A DNA stretch of 41,778 nucleotides from Candidatus Cloacimonadota bacterium (GTDB lineage: Bacteria; Cloacimonadota; Cloacimonadia; JGIOTU-2): assembly GCA_030611765.1 (NCBI GenBank), contig JAUWPE010000007.1:1-41778 (forward strand), in the 5' to 3' direction. The notes under the pieces are model-generated. The model saw only the letters and a program-made list of their open reading frames with translations. It had not been told where the DNA came from and ran no database searches. This document shows, one piece after another, positions 8,200-17,023 of this stretch; position 1 is the first letter of the stretch, and each line of letters opens with the position of its first letter. Made by a program: the position numbers and the translations under genes.

Positions 8200-9255
8200 A
8201 TGAATCATTTTATAATATTTGCAATATCCTTTGTTTTAGTTTTTTTGCTGACTTTTCTCATCAGAAAGGTCGCGATCAAACTCAATTTTCTTGATAAGCC
8301 GGAAGAGAGAAAATTTCATAAAACCCCTACTCCGCTCATGGGTGGGCTTGCAATATTAATTGGAATGATATGTGCCTTTTTTCTTTCATTCTTTATATGC
8401 ATAAACCTGATACCGCCTGTTAAAAATGTCCTTTACTATTTCATTGGACTCTTCCTGGTATGCGTTATTGGTTTGTGGGATGACCATCAGGGTATGAATC
8501 CTTATATAAAATTTTCTGTGCAATTTATCGTTGCGCTTTTCCTGATAATTGGAAGCGGGTACACCAACTTGATCGGACCGTGGTTTGTAACAGTACCAAT
8601 TTTAGTGCTTTGGATGGTCGGCTTAATGAATGCACTGAACTTCCTTGATAATATGGATGGAATTACTGCCGGGTTGGCTTCAATTCTTGGTTTGGGTTTC
8701 TTTGCTTTGGGTATTCTCGCAAGAAATCACTTCATTTCTTTGATTTCAGCAATTTTTATCGGTGCAAATTTGGGATTTCTACTGCACAATTTTCATCCGG
8801 CTAAGATATTTCTCGGTGATGCAGGGAGTATGCTTATTGGATATACACTCTCTGTTCTTGGTATCGTTCTCCTCACAGAACTGCCAAAAAACTTTTCGTT
8901 ATTCCTCCCAATTCTTTTGCTTTCTTATGCAATTTTTGACATCTCTTTGGTCAGCTTCACTCGCAAAAGGGATGGAAGACGGGTATTTCAGGGAGGTAAG
9001 GATCATTCAACCCATAGAATTGGCACTGCGACAGGTTCTGTACGCATAACCGCTGTCATGGTTTATTTGATAAATATACTGATAGTGCTTATAACAGTTA
9101 TTGTATATGAAACTTCCAGCCAGTGGGCAATTTTGATAACAACGGTTTTATTTGCACTTGTCTTCATCTTTTTCGGAGGTAAGTTAGATCAGATACCTAT
9201 ATTAATATCCCGAAATCAATTACGAACAAAATCATCCCATGATACTACAAAATAA
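8200..9255 (+). CDS. Undecaprenyl-phosphate glycosyl-1-phosphate transferase (WecA/TagO/MraY family)
   Basis: Polytopic membrane enzyme that transfers a sugar-1-phosphate (usually GlcNAc-1-P) from a UDP-sugar to undecaprenyl phosphate, starting O-antigen, enterobacterial common antigen or other glycan synthesis. Family motifs are all visible: KFHKTPTPLMGG (38-49), the Mg-binding DDHQG (94-98), NALNFLDNMDG (144-154), FLGDAGS (204-210) and the cytoplasmic RDGR…GGKDHSTHR loop. About ten hydrophobic segments fit the fold. The cytoplasmic loop and motif spacing fit WecA/TagO better than MraY. No Shine-Dalgarno is seen; the leader is A/T-only. It heads an operon of overlapping genes and probably provides the lipid-linked start sugar for the glycosyltransferase locus at 18-24 kb (inference). 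Confidence 0.88.
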   Translation: MNHFIIFAISFVLVFLLTFLIRKVAIKLNFLDKPEERKFHKTPTPLMGGLAILIGMICAFFLSFFICINLIPPVKNVLYYFIGLFLVCVIGLWDDHQGMNPYIKFSVQFIVALFLIIGSGYTNLIGPWFVTVPILVLWMVGLMNALNFLDNMDGITAGLASILGLGFFALGILARNHFISLISAIFIGANLGFLLHNFHPAKIFLGDAGSMLIGYTLSVLGIVLLTELPKNFSLFLPILLLSYAIFDISLVSFTRKRDGRRVFQGGKDHSTHRIGTATGSVRITAVMVYLINILIVLITVIVYETSSQWAILITTVLFALVFIFFGGKLDQIPILISRNQLRTKSSHDTTK

Positions 9256-10651
9256 GAACTTTGCCATTATAATTCTGATCGGAGTTCTCTTTATCTCCTG
9301 TACGAATTTCCCTTATAAGAAATCAGTTAAAACTCTCAAGGAAGGTAAATATACTGAAGCAATTCAGGAACTTGATTCATATATTGAAACTTCAAAACAT
9401 CCCGCTTTTAAAGAAAAAGCAAAAGAACTTCGTTCGCAGGCATATTATCAGCTTGGCTTGCAGGAATATGAAAAGAATAACTACACGGAAGCATCTGAAT
9501 ATTTTTTCCTCGCAAATTCAAATAAAGCTGATTCACTTCTTGATAACTGTTATTTCGAAATCGCCCAATCAGCTTTGGATGATCTGGATTATCCCGATGC
9601 ATCCGACTATCTCTCCTTTATTATTTTCCACCTTCAGGAATCAGAGAAAATGCCCGAAGTGATGTATGATCAAATCCTTATACAGACAAATTATTCACAA
9701 GATATTCATGTCGCATATGCAACATACCAAATTTTACAGAATAGATTTCCTACTTCTGATGCTTTTGCTCAGGCAACTAAAATTGTCGATTCGTTTATGC
9801 CGCAATTGATCGATGAAGCAAAGTCACAATGGGATGACAACTTATACGCAGATGCTTTAGATAAACTCTTTATCTACCTTGATTATCCCGCAGATTTCAT
9901 TACAGAGATCAAAGATATGATTGGAAATGTGTACTATACATGGTCGGTTACATTGCTCCAGAATAGAGAGCTGGATAACGTACAGACATATCTCATTCAT
10001 GCAGAAGAATATAATTCTCAGCTTGCAGATCAGGTAAATGATAAATTGGTTGAGCTTGCATCAATATACATTACGCAGGGCGATGGATTTCTTGTGGATA
10101 GAGATATTGAGAGTGCGATCTCATCATATCGAAAAACTCTGGCTATTATTGAAAACTATGAGGTTGCCAATAACAAGATCGCTCGCGCTGAAGAATTTGC
10201 TCGTAGAATTGCTCAAGCAGCCCAGCTTGTTGAAGAAGGTGATGCGCAATTTTATAATGAAGAATATGTTGCAGCTTATGAATCATATTCAGATGCATAT
10301 AAAATCGATAGTATTCCACAAATTTATGATAAGATAAATCTGGCTTATATCTGGACAAGGATTACAAATGACCCTGAACAATATGCCATTGAAATAGTTA
10401 AGCAGTACAATAATGGAATTATTCCTGAGAAAATAGATGAAGTAGAAACCATTGCACAAAAGAATTATTCAAGGCAGGACATCCGCGTTACACCGTGGCA
10501 GGTCTTTCGAACTGTCACAAGAAACAGCTATGAAGTCCGTTATACCATTCTAATACCTGACAAGAACTATTTCCTACGCTGGCTTATCCGTCTGGAAACC
10601 GGAGAAGTTGTTCCTCTCAATGAAGCAACAGAAGAATTATTAGCATCATGA
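9239..10651 (+). CDS. TPR-repeat lipoprotein, function unknown
   Basis: An N-terminal hydrophobic segment ends in LFISC (Cys21), a lipoprotein signal. The body is alpha-helical with recurring tetratricopeptide-like units: 'A…LKEGKYTEAIQELDSYI', 'GLQEYEKNNYTEASEYFFLAN', 'SQWDDNLYADALDKLFIYLDY', 'GDAQFYNEEYVAAYESYSDAY'. The C-terminal ~90 residues are non-TPR and more hydrophobic ('RVTPWQVFRTVTRNSYEVRYTILIP'). Such periplasmic TPR lipoproteins often scaffold envelope complexes. It overlaps the wecA-like gene by 17 bases and the next gene by 4, suggesting coupled translation. I do not recognise a named family. Confidence 0.75.
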   Translation: MILQNKNFAIIILIGVLFISCTNFPYKKSVKTLKEGKYTEAIQELDSYIETSKHPAFKEKAKELRSQAYYQLGLQEYEKNNYTEASEYFFLANSNKADSLLDNCYFEIAQSALDDLDYPDASDYLSFIIFHLQESEKMPEVMYDQILIQTNYSQDIHVAYATYQILQNRFPTSDAFAQATKIVDSFMPQLIDEAKSQWDDNLYADALDKLFIYLDYPADFITEIKDMIGNVYYTWSVTLLQNRELDNVQTYLIHAEEYNSQLADQVNDKLVELASIYITQGDGFLVDRDIESAISSYRKTLAIIENYEVANNKIARAEEFARRIAQAAQLVEEGDAQFYNEEYVAAYESYSDAYKIDSIPQIYDKINLAYIWTRITNDPEQYAIEIVKQYNNGIIPEKIDEVETIAQKNYSRQDIRVTPWQVFRTVTRNSYEVRYTILIPDKNYFLRWLIRLETGEVVPLNEATEELLAS

Positions 10652-11241
10652 AGAAAATATTACTAATCATCATACTTATAGCTCTTTCACTTCCACTTTT
10701 TGCGGATGAACACACTAAATTTGATATAGACGCTATCCTACAAAACAATATTAAATATGGCTGGGATAATGCAACGAACTGGGAAAACTCCAGAAAAGAT
10801 ATACAAGAGAATATGACCATTTTCAAGCAGTGGGAGAATAAAAAACAATCCCATTTTACAAATTGCCTGAAATCAATGATCGCTCCGGGATGGGGTCATT
10901 TTTCTACAAGAAATTATCTCAAAGGCGAAGTCCTTTTAGGATTGCAAGTATTATTAGCCGGAAGTGCTTACTATTTTTATGATCAGTCACAGGACTACTA
11001 TGAAAAATATCGAAATGCCCATCAGATCGATGAGATAAACCAGTATTATATCAATGCGAACTCATCCTACCGCACATCGGGTATTCTTGTCGGCTTATGG
11101 ATAATCGCTTGGGGATATACTGTGCTGGATACGATCCCGGCAACAGAAAATTATAATCGCGATCTCTGGTATGCCTTGTATGATGAATATATGAATAAAA
11201 AAATTACTGTTACTGCACAAGGCATACAAATACGTTTTTAG
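10648..11241 (+). CDS. Exported membrane protein, DUF5683-like
   Basis: A signal peptide (MKKILLIIILIALSLPLFA) is followed by a charged helix, then 'KSMIAPGWGHFSTRNYLKGEVLLG' (76-98), which resembles the start of the DUF5683 family ('…PGWGQ…KG'). Two hydrophobic segments follow at about 92-111 and 142-162, separated by a Tyr-rich linker ('YYEKYRNAHQIDEINQYY'). Function of the family is unknown. The start overlaps the upstream TPR gene by ATGA, and a small lipoprotein gene starts 4 bases after its stop. Confidence in the reading frame is high, in the family assignment moderate. Confidence 0.7.
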   Translation: MKKILLIIILIALSLPLFADEHTKFDIDAILQNNIKYGWDNATNWENSRKDIQENMTIFKQWENKKQSHFTNCLKSMIAPGWGHFSTRNYLKGEVLLGLQVLLAGSAYYFYDQSQDYYEKYRNAHQIDEINQYYINANSSYRTSGILVGLWIIAWGYTVLDTIPATENYNRDLWYALYDEYMNKKITVTAQGIQIRF

Positions 11242-11245
11242 CAAT

Positions 11246-11647
11246 ATGAAAAAGCATTTAATATATTTTATTCTACTTTTGATATCAGCGATCTTAATAC
11301 TATCCTGTTCTCTAAGCAGAAACAACCCTCTTGATCCGCTTGGAAATCCGGATGTTTTTGCCCCACCAGTTGTTCAGATAGATACACTTAACACAAATCC
11401 TGATCTTATCAAATGGTATGTAGCAATAACCGAAGAGGATAGTCTTGCGGACGGATATTACATATACGGAGCGTTTCAGAATAATTATTTCGGGACTTAT
11501 GATCGAGTGAGAAGAAATATAAGCGCCTACGACACAACCTTCTCAAAGGACTATGTCAGCCATGAATACGTCTGGTTCAAAATCACATCTTATAATATTT
11601 TCGAAAATGATACTTTAGAAGGGAAATATTCGCAGATCACTCAATAA
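11246..11647 (+). CDS. Small lipoprotein, function unknown
   Basis: 133 residues with a hydrophobic N-terminus ending in LILSC (Cys21). The mature part starts with 'NNPLDPLGNPDVFAPP', a linker seen in many FCB-group lipoproteins, followed by what may be a single immunoglobulin/fibronectin-III-like beta-sandwich ('PDLIKWYVAITEEDSLADGYYIYGAF…VWFKITSYN'). It sits 4 bases after the DUF5683-like gene and 1 base before pcrA in a tightly packed operon. Nothing in the sequence points to a catalytic role. Confidence 0.7.
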   Translation: MKKHLIYFILLLISAILILSCSLSRNNPLDPLGNPDVFAPPVVQIDTLNTNPDLIKWYVAITEEDSLADGYYIYGAFQNNYFGTYDRVRRNISAYDTTFSKDYVSHEYVWFKITSYNIFENDTLEGKYSQITQ

Positions 11648-11648
11648 T

Positions 11649-13826
11649 ATGTCTTCATCCATTCTTAACACGCTGAATGAGAAGCAGCGGAAAGCTGTTC
11701 TTGCAGCCGAAGGTCCGGTGCTTATCTTAGCAGGTGCCGGCAGTGGAAAAACTCGCTGCATAGTACACAGAATTGCCTATCTCATTTCAGAAAAAAAAGT
11801 CAGTCCTCATAATATTCTAGCAGTTACTTTTACAAATAAAGCTGCAAATGAAATGAAAGAACGTCTGCAGGATCAGTTCAATATAAATACTCGCTATTTA
11901 TGGGTTGGAACTTTTCACTCAATGTGTGCTCGAATATTGAGAACAGAATCACAATATTTGCCTGTCACACAGAATTATACTATTTACGATGACGTTGATC
12001 AGCAGCGTATCATGAAAAATGTGCTTAAAGAAATCAACCTTGCAGAAACGAATTTCCCAATAAAAAAGGTTCTCAACATCATATCACAGCAAAAGAATAA
12101 TCTTATCGAATATGATAAATTTTCTAGCAATGATTCCTATTATGGAAAATATCTTCAGCAAATTTATAAGGCGTATCAAAAATATCTTATCAGAAATAAT
12201 GGTGTCGATTTTGACGACCTTCTTCTATATACCGCCAAGCTCTTTGAGAATCATAAGGACGTGTTGGAACGTTATCAAGATCGATTCAAATATGTGATGA
12301 TCGACGAGTATCAGGACACAAATTACGCACAGTACCGCTTTGCATATTTGCTTGCCCAAAAGCACAAAAATATCTGTGTGGTCGGTGATGATGATCAATC
12401 AATATATAGTTGGCGTGGTGCAAATATCGGAAACATTCTCTCTTTTGAAGATGAATATGAAAAGCCACAAGTCATTCGTATGACTCAAAATTACCGCTCA
12501 CCGAAACGTGTGCTCTCTGCTGCGAATGAGCTTATTTCGCATAATCAGTCCCGCCACAAAAAGGAGCTCTGGACTGATAAGGAATATGGAAAAGATATTT
12601 CATTATATAATACTCAAAATGAACGCCATGAAGCGATAATGGTCTCACAAAAAATTAATGAACTACATGATACCCACAATGTTTCCCTAAAAGACATTGC
12701 TATATTTTATCGAACTAATGCTCAGTCCCGTGTTTTCGAAACTCAGTTCATCAAAGACCACATAGACTATCGGATCGTGGGAGGGGTAAATTTCTTCCAG
12801 CGTAAGGAGATAAAAGATATTATTGCATATCTCAGACTCATTTCAAATCTAAAGGATAATGAAAGTTTTTTAAGAATAGTAAATTTTCCAAGACGCGGAA
12901 TTGGTAAAACGACCGTTTCATACCTTTTAGATTTCGCTGTTGAAAAAAATTGTTCTCTCTTTGATGCAGTTGAAACAATTGATTCTTGCGAAGCAATATC
13001 TTCTTCGGGCAAAGAGCACCTGAAACTCTTCAAAAGGATGATCGATGGTTTTATTGATATTTCTCAGAAGCAACCAATCAATGAATTAGTCAAAAAGGTT
13101 ATTGATAATACAGAGATTTTAGATTTTTATAAACACGATGATTCAATTGAAGGTGAAAGCAAAGCAGAGAATATTCTGGAATTTGTTGCCTCAACTGATG
13201 AGTTTGCAGAGAATTTTATTACTATTCATGATAAAAAACCATCCCTGCAGGAATATATGCAGAATCTCTCGCTTGTTTCAGATATTGACTATGCCGACAC
13301 CGATAGAGACGTAGTTTCTCTTATGACAATGCATAATGCAAAAGGGCTTGAATTCCCCTATGTGTTCATTGTAGGAGCAGAAGATGGTTTGATTCCACAT
13401 AGAAATTCCATGGAATCCACTGGTGATATTGAAGAGGAACGACGGCTTTTCTATGTTGCGATGACACGAACGATCAAAGAACTTTTCATTTCTTACGCCC
13501 AATCACGCAGATATTATGACTCTACTATGTCCTCTTACCCTTCTCGCTTTCTGAATGAAATTAGCAAGAGCCATTTCCAGATGTTTGATATGACGAATTT
13601 CCAGACGAATAATGATTTCACTCCCAAAAGGCATACTGGTAAAAAGACCTTTAATCTGGGTACACAGGATGATACTTTTAAGGTAGGACAAAGAGTCGAG
13701 CATATGAGCTTCGGGAAAGGCAGGATACTCTCGATCAGAAAAGATGGTGAGTTAATTAAGTTGACAATATCTTTCGATTCTGGCGAATTAAAAAAAATAA
13801 TTTCGGATTATATTAAAGTATTATGA
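11649..13826 (+). CDS. pcrA: ATP-dependent DNA helicase, PcrA/UvrD family (SF1A)
   Basis: 3'-5' helicase for repair and removal of stalled complexes. Superfamily 1 motifs occur in order: Q-motif 'LNEKQRKAV' and Walker A AGAGSGKT (28-35), Ia 'TFTNKAANEM', Ib 'GTFHSMCARILR', II 'IDEYQDTN', III 'VVGDDDQSIYSWRGA', IV 'QNYRS', V 'TMHNAKGLEFPYVF' and VI 'EERRLFYVAMTR'. The C-terminus carries the PcrA-type Tudor-like tail ('GQRVEHMSFGKGRILSI'). Length 725 is normal. The gene is embedded between envelope genes and overlaps the following PorV-like gene by ATGA, an odd neighbourhood for a repair enzyme but typical of compact operons. Confidence 0.95.
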   Translation: MSSSILNTLNEKQRKAVLAAEGPVLILAGAGSGKTRCIVHRIAYLISEKKVSPHNILAVTFTNKAANEMKERLQDQFNINTRYLWVGTFHSMCARILRTESQYLPVTQNYTIYDDVDQQRIMKNVLKEINLAETNFPIKKVLNIISQQKNNLIEYDKFSSNDSYYGKYLQQIYKAYQKYLIRNNGVDFDDLLLYTAKLFENHKDVLERYQDRFKYVMIDEYQDTNYAQYRFAYLLAQKHKNICVVGDDDQSIYSWRGANIGNILSFEDEYEKPQVIRMTQNYRSPKRVLSAANELISHNQSRHKKELWTDKEYGKDISLYNTQNERHEAIMVSQKINELHDTHNVSLKDIAIFYRTNAQSRVFETQFIKDHIDYRIVGGVNFFQRKEIKDIIAYLRLISNLKDNESFLRIVNFPRRGIGKTTVSYLLDFAVEKNCSLFDAVETIDSCEAISSSGKEHLKLFKRMIDGFIDISQKQPINELVKKVIDNTEILDFYKHDDSIEGESKAENILEFVASTDEFAENFITIHDKKPSLQEYMQNLSLVSDIDYADTDRDVVSLMTMHNAKGLEFPYVFIVGAEDGLIPHRNSMESTGDIEEERRLFYVAMTRTIKELFISYAQSRRYYDSTMSSYPSRFLNEISKSHFQMFDMTNFQTNNDFTPKRHTGKKTFNLGTQDDTFKVGQRVEHMSFGKGRILSIRKDGELIKLTISFDSGELKKIISDYIKVL

Positions 13827-14785
13827 AAAAAATAATTATTCTTCTGATAAGCTTTTTTCTTGCAAGTAGTTTTTTGCACGCTGATAAATATGCAGGAGAA
13901 TTTTTGAATATCGGAGTCGGCGTCAAAGCTCGAGCACTTGGAAATGCTTTTGTCGCTCTCGCTGACGATCCAACTGCAGTCTATTGGAATCCAGCTGGAA
14001 TTTATTATTGCAACAATCTTTCTTTCAATATTATGCATTCTGAAGAATATGCCGGGAATTTAAAATATGATGTGCTTAGTGTAATATATCCTCTCGATGA
14101 TGCAAAGAAATTTGGCTTTCTTATTACTCGCACTGGTATTTCGGGAATTCCTATCAGCAAATTGCCATACCCAGAGTTAGCTATTTCAGATACAAATCAA
14201 CCTTATGTAGAGAAATATGTAAGCGATGCTGATTATACAGGTTATCTATCGTTCAGTTCAAAACTGTTTCAAACCATCTCATTTGGAATTACCACAAAAC
14301 TGATCTACAGAACAATTGGAGATATAAAGGCATCAGGAATAGGACTGGATGCAGGATTTCTCTATAAGATCAATCCAAGTATTCAGGTTGGCTTGAATAT
14401 TCGTGATGCGATCGGGACATCGATCTGGTGGAAGAACGGTGAAACAGAAAAGGTAATACCAAATGTTTTGGCAGGTGCAAGTGCAAAATTGATGTTTCCA
14501 ATTATTAATGTACCTTCAAGATTTTTATTTCAAACGGATATTCTATTTGAAAACCGAGACGAATCTGCCCAACTATCCGTTGGGAAAGCGAGTTTTGACT
14601 TTCATGCCGGTATGCTTTTTAACTTTGCTCCATTCCTTTCAGTTGCCTGTGGAATTGATAGAGAAAATCTCACTGCCGGTACTTTTATTTCCTATAAGAA
14701 CTATACTCTTCAGTATGCTTTTGAGAATAATCCCGACCTGAATTATATTCATAGGATCTCTCTTGGAGTAGATTTTTTTAATTAA
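13823..14785 (+). CDS. PorV/UPF0164-like outer-membrane beta-barrel protein
   Basis: A signal peptide (…LASSFLHA) is followed by the hallmark N-terminal block 'GVGVKARALGNAFVALADDPTAVYWNPAGI' in two parts (residues 32-46 and 47-60), shared by PorV/PorQ and UPF0164 proteins of the FadL-like fold. The rest alternates short beta-strands and ends in an aromatic-rich strand (…ISLGVDFFN). In Bacteroidetes, PorV shuttles type IX secretion substrates; here that role is only suggested by the 'YPNPFN' C-terminal module of the peptidase at 24121-25866. It is the last gene of the operon starting at 8200 and overlaps pcrA by 4 bases. Confidence 0.8.
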   Translation: MKKIIILLISFFLASSFLHADKYAGEFLNIGVGVKARALGNAFVALADDPTAVYWNPAGIYYCNNLSFNIMHSEEYAGNLKYDVLSVIYPLDDAKKFGFLITRTGISGIPISKLPYPELAISDTNQPYVEKYVSDADYTGYLSFSSKLFQTISFGITTKLIYRTIGDIKASGIGLDAGFLYKINPSIQVGLNIRDAIGTSIWWKNGETEKVIPNVLAGASAKLMFPIINVPSRFLFQTDILFENRDESAQLSVGKASFDFHAGMLFNFAPFLSVACGIDRENLTAGTFISYKNYTLQYAFENNPDLNYIHRISLGVDFFN

Positions 14786-14798
14786 AATAATAAAAAAT

Positions 14799-14936
14799 TT
14801 GACAAACATTTTAATAAATGCACTTTAGTTGATAATTAATTTTCATTAATTCAAAATTAGAGAAAAACAAAATATGATATGGATTTATGATAATTCAATC
14901 ATATTCTCTATGTATTAAAATGAAAGGAGAAATTTA
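14799..14936 (+). promoter_or_regulatory. Probable promoter/operator region of the porin-like gene pair
   Basis: A consensus -35-like TTGACA lies at 14799-14804, with no good -10 hexamer at the usual distance. Perfect 8-bp inverted arms AATATGAT (14871-14878) and ATCATATT (14898-14905) flank a 19-base centre, and a nested TATGAT/ATCATA pair (14886-14891, 14898-14903) shares the right arm. The palindrome could be an operator or an mRNA hairpin. An AAGGAGA box precedes the ATG at 14937. Confidence 0.35.
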
Positions 14937-15896
14937 ATGAAAAAAATTGGATTAATACTTATTGGTTTACTTCTATTCAGTTCTTTTTCTTTTGCATCAG
15001 TTGCTGTCATTGAAAAGATAATTCCAAATTCAAACATTTTCAGCTTCTATTACTCATCAAAATGTATTGATAAAGGGGTAGGCTCAGAAAGATTCTGGCA
15101 TCTCAAATCAGCTCGTTTGGAATGGATAGGTGATAATTATGATGTGGATTTAGAACTTGCCCCTCTTGCAGCTGGTAATCCCATTTCTATAAAACAAGCT
15201 TGGATTAAATTCACCCCATTCAAATTTATGGACATTTCACTAGGAAAAATTAATTATCCTTTCTGTAATGTATCGAGTAAAACCACAAGCAATATCACCA
15301 ATTTTCAACCCACATTCTTTGAGGCAAACTGGATGGTAAAATTCAACGGAAAAGTTGATAAACTCGGCTGGTACGCATATTGGGCAGATGGTGGAACTAA
15401 TGAAGGAATTGGTGGAACTGATTCGCCCTCAACTATTGGATTTAGAGGAAAATACTCATGGGTAGGACTTGATGCAGGCGCTTCTTTCAGAATCCGCGAC
15501 TGGGATGAAGATGGTAGAAAATATCAATGGGGCGTAGACCTTCTATATGAATTAGGAAATATTGCCAAATTTAATTTACAAGTTTATAATCTACCTGATG
15601 AAGATGATAATTCCGATTTAAACTTCTTTTTAATTACCTCATATGAAAAAGGATTTATTCTTCCATTTGCCAAGAAAACTATTCCATATTTGGGTTACTT
15701 CTCAAGAAACGGACAAGATGGTAAGAGGGCAAAAGAATCTAATATTGTAATTGGTATAAATATAAAACCGGTTAATAATGCCTTTATAAAGTTGGAATAT
15801 AATATTGACTCAGCAGTTGGTGTAAAAAATTTCACGAACCCAGATAATCAGAATATTTCAAATGCCCTTTCACTTGAAATCGGATATGGTTTTTAG
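14937..15896 (+). CDS. Outer-membrane porin-like beta-barrel protein, copy 1
   Basis: 319 residues with a signal peptide (MKKIGLILIGLLLFSSFSFA) and a body of alternating polar/aromatic beta-strands. Patterns such as 'SIKQAWIKFTPFKFMDISLGKINYPF' followed by 'WMVKFNGKVDKLGWYAYWADGG' recall phosphate-selective (OprO/P) type porins, and the protein ends in Phe, the usual outer-membrane barrel signature. A well-placed AAGGAGA box supports the start. It is paralogous to the next gene; the C-terminal two thirds are nearly identical. It lies in its own transcription unit, closed by the terminator at 16945-16969. Substrate unknown; assignment as a general porin is inference. Confidence 0.7.
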   Translation: MKKIGLILIGLLLFSSFSFASVAVIEKIIPNSNIFSFYYSSKCIDKGVGSERFWHLKSARLEWIGDNYDVDLELAPLAAGNPISIKQAWIKFTPFKFMDISLGKINYPFCNVSSKTTSNITNFQPTFFEANWMVKFNGKVDKLGWYAYWADGGTNEGIGGTDSPSTIGFRGKYSWVGLDAGASFRIRDWDEDGRKYQWGVDLLYELGNIAKFNLQVYNLPDEDDNSDLNFFLITSYEKGFILPFAKKTIPYLGYFSRNGQDGKRAKESNIVIGINIKPVNNAFIKLEYNIDSAVGVKNFTNPDNQNISNALSLEIGYGF

Positions 15897-15933
15897 ATGC
15901 TAACCTTTATTCAAAAAGTTTAAGGAGAAACTA

Positions 15934-16920
15934 ATGAAAAAAATATTATTAATAACTCTCTCTCTCCTGCTTGTAAGCTCAATCCTCGTTGCAAATGAGA
16001 TCAGTTTCTATTATTCTTCAAAACGAATCGATAAGGGTGTAGATTCAGAAAGATTTTGGCATCTTAAAGATTTTTATCTTGAATGGGAAGGTAAAAATTT
16101 TATAACCTCACTGGACTTTTCTGGGCTTATGGAAAATAATCCTAAACTCAGTATCAATGAAGCTTGGATAAAATTCAATTTGTTCACTTCATATTACTCT
16201 TATTTCCAAAAATATCAATGGTTCACAATTGACATGAAAGTTGGAGATATGGCGTATCCATTTGGGAATGTTTCGAGTAGATCCTCTAAAAATATCAGTA
16301 TTTTTCATCCGAAAACCTTTGATTCTAATTGGATGGTTAATTTTACCGGTGAACTCTGTTCAAAGTACACTTTCAAAGCATATTGGGCAGATGGTGGAAC
16401 TAATGAAGGAATTGGTGGAGCAGATTCACCTTCAACTATTGGATTTAGAGGAAAATATTCATGGGAAGGACTTGATATTGGTGTTTCATTACGTAATCGC
16501 AATTTAACAGATGATGAAGATTTTGATTGGGATAATGATAATTACTTCGACATTGGCGTAGACCTTCTATATGAATTAGGGAATATTGCCAAATTTAATT
16601 TGCAAGTTTATAATCTATCTGATGAAGATGATAATTCCGATTTAAACTTCTTTGTAATTACCTCATATGAAAAAGGATTTATTCTTCCATTTGCCAATAA
16701 AACTATTCCATATTTAGGTTATTTCTCAAAAAACGGAATAGATGGTAAGGGAGCAAAAGAATCTAATATTGTAATTGGTTTAAATATGAAACCGGTTGAT
16801 AATTCCTTTATAAAGTTGGAATATAATATAGACTCAGCAGTTGATGAAAAAGGAATATTGAGCACAGATAATCAGAATATTTCAAATGCTCTCACCCTTG
16901 AATTTGGATTCTTGTTTTAA
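15934..16920 (+). CDS. Outer-membrane porin-like beta-barrel protein, copy 2
   Basis: 328 residues; signal peptide MKKILLITLSLLLVSSILVA, then the same barrel as copy 1. Shared blocks include 'FYYSSK.IDKGV.SERFWHLK' and 'AYWADGGTNEGIGG.DSP'; the DNA from about 16550 to 16840 is almost base-for-base the same as 15530-15820, while the N-terminal third differs and carries a short insertion ('TSYYSYFQKYQW'). It ends in LEFGFLF with a terminal Phe. Start supported by AAGGAGA. It follows copy 1 by 37 bases and precedes a strong terminator. The two copies probably arose by tandem duplication, with later homogenisation of the 3' half. Confidence 0.7.
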   Translation: MKKILLITLSLLLVSSILVANEISFYYSSKRIDKGVDSERFWHLKDFYLEWEGKNFITSLDFSGLMENNPKLSINEAWIKFNLFTSYYSYFQKYQWFTIDMKVGDMAYPFGNVSSRSSKNISIFHPKTFDSNWMVNFTGELCSKYTFKAYWADGGTNEGIGGADSPSTIGFRGKYSWEGLDIGVSLRNRNLTDDEDFDWDNDNYFDIGVDLLYELGNIAKFNLQVYNLSDEDDNSDLNFFVITSYEKGFILPFANKTIPYLGYFSKNGIDGKGAKESNIVIGLNMKPVDNSFIKLEYNIDSAVDEKGILSTDNQNISNALTLEFGFLF

Positions 16921-16944
16921 TAAAAAAACCAATATATGTTTTTT

Positions 16945-16969
16945 ACCCCGCCTTTGAGCGGGGTTTTTT
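16945..16969 (+). terminator. Rho-independent terminator after the porin-like pair
   Basis: Perfect 7-bp stem ACCCCGC (16945-16951) and GCGGGGT (16958-16964), 6-base loop CTTTGA, followed by a T tract. It stands out in AT-rich surroundings. It separates the porin pair from butyrate kinase. Confidence 0.93.
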
Positions 16970-17023
16970 ATTGACCATTTATAAATCATCTTCAGATTTT
17001 GGAAAAAATTTTCAGGAGGAAAC

